Below, in pieces: positions 62,276-64,000 of a DNA stretch of 64,000 nt. The stretch lies in assembly GCF_018326285.1 (NCBI RefSeq), contig NZ_AP023362.1, forward strand, positions 5,146,001 through 5,210,000. The letters are read 5' to 3'. Origin of the DNA: Mycolicibacterium sp. TY81 (lineage in GTDB: Bacteria > Actinomycetota > Actinomycetes > Mycobacteriales > Mycobacteriaceae). Each line of letters starts with the position of its first letter. Position 1 is the first letter of the stretch. A program made the position numbers and the translations under genes. The notes under the pieces are model-generated. The model did not search any database, was not told where the DNA came from, and saw nothing but the letters and a program-made list of their open reading frames with translations.

Positions 62276-62767
62276 TCAACCCGCCGAAGAACTCGATGCT
62301 CGGGGCGTAGCGATCTTGGGGCAGGCGGCCTGCAATTTGTCCGTGGCCTCGGCTACTTTTTTGGAATTATCGACGAACCGCTGAAACCGGACGTCCTCGG
62401 GGCCTTTCCCGGTATCGCGCGCGATATTGGCGAATTCGTCGAATCCGGTGGCCCATGAAGCCAAATCGGATTTCAGGTCGGGCGCGGATACCGAATTTGC
62501 GGCCTGGCGGCTTTTATGTGCAAGAGCAGCCCAACGTTCGGGGTCCTCGGCAGCGCCCGGCTGCATGGCCGCGGCATTGCTGGCTTCGCCTACGGCCCGC
62601 CAGTCCTGCGCCACATCGGCCACGACGCCGCAATCGGATGCTGACGGAGTGCCAGCGTCGCGGCGCTGTGAAATCCACAGTGCCGCAGCGATTACCGATC
62701 CAACTACCGCGATAGCGACGAGTAGTGCCGCTCGGCGGCGCACGGGCGTGCGTAAAAGGGTTCTCAT
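62276..62767 (-). CDS. Small membrane-anchored protein, candidate immunity partner
   Basis: The 163-residue protein has a basic N-terminus (LLRTPVRRRAALLVAIAV) and one membrane helix (about 13-32), then an outer domain of about 125 residues with two cysteines (ASDCGVVADVAQDW and LQAACPKIA), rich in Ala and helical. Its ATG at 62767 overlaps the stop of the preceding WXG-type gene by 4 nt, so they are translated together. The pairing with a secreted toxin-like gene suggests an immunity protein or chaperone; there is no family match that I recognise. Confidence 0.65.
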   Translation of the reverse strand: MRTLLRTPVRRRAALLVAIAVVGSVIAAALWISQRRDAGTPSASDCGVVADVAQDWRAVGEASNAAAMQPGAAEDPERWAALAHKSRQAANSVSAPDLKSDLASWATGFDEFANIARDTGKGPEDVRFQRFVDNSKKVAEATDKLQAACPKIATPRASSSSAG

Positions 62768-63894
62768 GGGGCTGACACTCCTGGGCGCTTGGGATTGAGC
62801 ACTACCTGTCCGCCGCTCGGTGTGGGTACGTACATCGTGAGTCGTGGGTTATCGGCCTGCGCACGGTAGATATCTTTGATATCGATCGGATGCCATTCAC
62901 CCAAACCGAAATTTGGAGTGAAAAACCCGGTTGAGCTTACGCCGCGACGCACGTGCTCGGCCTCGAAGTTATAGTCGACCCATTTTGCTTGATACCATTT
63001 TCCGTCGCGCTGCACCCATCGAGTGTGGTCGGGGGCGCCATTGAACGTTTCGCCCGTCAATCGGAATTTGTAATTCTCTTGCATCCGCCATGACGGGTCG
63101 ACGCCCCATCCGTTCGGTGTTTTGCCGACGACGTCCTGGTAGCCGGTGGGTCCGCCTTCGATCGGGGGTTTGATGTCGCGGTGCCACGGCTTGGGCGGGG
63201 TAAACGGTCCAACCGGCGGTCCGCCGCCCGGCCCGCTCGGGTAGGGCTGCGGGTCGATGTCCCAGCGCCCGCCGCCGGGAGCGGAGTCGGCCGGCGGTGG
63301 CGGATCCCACGGATACTGCCACCCCTTGTCATCCATTAGCAGGTCCGGCTTGTTGCCGGGCGAATCGTCGGTCTTGTCGGTCGGCTCCTTGGAGCGGGGT
63401 CCTGCTTGCTTCTGCAGCGCTTCGGCGAGGAGGGCGTCGGCGTGGTCGGCTGATTGCCGAATCTTGTCGAGTGACTGCTGGGCGGTGTGCGTCAAATCCT
63501 GCACCAGCTTGCGGGTGGCCGCGGGCAGCGAAGACAGATTCGCCGGCGGCACCGCCCGACTGCTCTTTGCGTCGACAGTGATTCCGTACTGCCCCAGCGT
63601 CGACCTCAAATCGTTGAGCTGGTTCTTTGTCTGCCGAACTTCGTTGGCGGCGGTTTTGGCGGCCGATGCGACTGCCGCCGCGTCGCGGCTGTGCTGGTCC
63701 AGGCCGTCCGCTTCCACGTTGGTCCGCTGCCGCGCAGCGCTGGCGCTTGAGCCTTGCCAACTCTCGAACGCCGACAGATTGCCCAATCGCGAGCTGGCCT
63801 GAGACGCTGCGTCTGCCCGAGTTTTGCTCGCTGTGCCGACCGCATCGAGCGAGTCCGGGTTCCACTTATCGATGTCGGCTATCGATAGGCCCAC
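62764..63894 (-). CDS. WXG-type secreted protein with C-terminal toxin-like domain
   Basis: The 376-residue protein has an N-terminal helical region (1-130) with the WxG turn FESWQGSSASAARQR (W46-Q-G48), as in ESX-secreted proteins, then a coiled middle, a charged/Pro-Gly-rich linker (about 165-245; PPPPADSAPGGG, GPGGGPPVGPF) and a compact C-terminal domain (about 255-376) with NYKFRLTGETFNGAPDH, RWVQRDGKWYQAKWVDYNFEAEH and LTMYVPTPSGGQVVLNPKRP. Domain order matches polymorphic toxins exported by type VII systems. I do not recognise the C-terminal fold, so the activity is unknown. GTG 63894 is preceded by GGGGGATG. The next gene overlaps by 4 nt. Confidence 0.75.
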   Translation of the reverse strand: MGLSIADIDKWNPDSLDAVGTASKTRADAASQASSRLGNLSAFESWQGSSASAARQRTNVEADGLDQHSRDAAAVASAAKTAANEVRQTKNQLNDLRSTLGQYGITVDAKSSRAVPPANLSSLPAATRKLVQDLTHTAQQSLDKIRQSADHADALLAEALQKQAGPRSKEPTDKTDDSPGNKPDLLMDDKGWQYPWDPPPPADSAPGGGRWDIDPQPYPSGPGGGPPVGPFTPPKPWHRDIKPPIEGGPTGYQDVVGKTPNGWGVDPSWRMQENYKFRLTGETFNGAPDHTRWVQRDGKWYQAKWVDYNFEAEHVRRGVSSTGFFTPNFGLGEWHPIDIKDIYRAQADNPRLTMYVPTPSGGQVVLNPKRPGVSAP

Positions 63895-64000
63895 AGGACA
63901 TCCCCCAACCCCGTCAACTCCGCGGATACAGCCCCCGTTGACCTACCGTAACTCCCGTCGAAGGGCTCGACCTGCGCTAGTTGTTCGTGCGCACACACAA
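63895..64000. other. Right edge, upstream of the WXG-type gene
   Basis: The last 106 nt contain no recognisable gene. They hold the presumptive promoter of the minus-strand WXG-type gene starting at 63894, but I could not place a convincing -10/-35 pair. The ACACACAA at the very end gives no clue to the next gene. Confidence 0.4.

Noticed and set aside
60576..62384. Plus-strand 602-codon frame over pntA
   Set aside because: Same reason: Gly/Asp/Val-rich antisense reading of pntA with no domain.

Overview
The window is high-GC actinobacterial DNA from a Mycobacterium, most likely a rapid grower (Mycolicibacterium). Two blocks point to this. The first is an ESX-1 (type VII secretion) locus with eccC split into eccCa1/eccCb1. 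The second is a block in the same order as M. tuberculosis Rv0144-Rv0157, here separated from ESX-1 by a fructose phosphotransferase (PTS) cluster that tubercle bacilli lack. Family assignments come from reading the proteins and remembered family features; no database search was run.

Region 1 (1-33000), ESX-1. The left edge holds the first codons of whiB6 (minus), then an Rv3863-like helix-turn-helix protein and an EspI-like ParA/MinD ATPase (minus). The plus-strand core is espG1-espH-eccA1-eccB1-eccCa1-eccCb1-PE35-PPE68-esxB-esxA-espI-eccD1. The minus-strand arm is mycP1-eccE1-espB-espL, with mycP1 first. espE, espF, espJ and espK are not present. Where espJ/espK would lie (17158-28215) there is an accessory signalling island. 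Its plus-strand genes encode a proline-rich membrane protein with repeated TQ[VF]V motifs, a zinc-metallopeptidase lipoprotein, an FHA-FHA-ABC exporter with a PknH-type outer domain, and a PknH-type sensor lipoprotein. Its minus-strand genes encode two tandem paralogous lipoproteins and a Ser/Thr kinase whose outer domain resembles a siderophore-type substrate-binding protein. The minus-strand island genes sit about 10 nt apart downstream of espL, so kinase and lipoproteins are probably co-transcribed with mycP1-eccE1-espB-espL.

Region 2 (33000-39000), fructose PTS: fruR-fruK-fruA-ptsH on the minus strand, divergent from ptsI, which has a well-formed, apparently leaderless promoter with an inverted repeat.

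Region 3 (39000-54600), metabolism: a pirin, an FUSC-type membrane protein, TetR, a TIGR00027-type SAM methyltransferase, aldehyde dehydrogenase, short-chain dehydrogenase, quinone oxidoreductase, DUF456- and YceI-type proteins, the tyrosine phosphatase ptbB, acyl-CoA dehydrogenase fadE2, a conserved hypothetical, a zinc alcohol dehydrogenase, a DJ-1/PfpI protein and a MocR-type regulator.

Region 4 (54600-64000): two alpha/beta hydrolases, a small secreted protein, a NarL-type two-component pair, the proton-translocating transhydrogenase (pntA as one fused chain, pntB), and at the right edge a candidate WXG-type secreted polymorphic toxin followed by an overlapping small membrane-anchored protein that could be its immunity partner.

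No tRNA, rRNA, CRISPR array, insertion sequence or prophage was recognised. Several hairpins, operator-like palindromes and one long imperfect inverted repeat are annotated.
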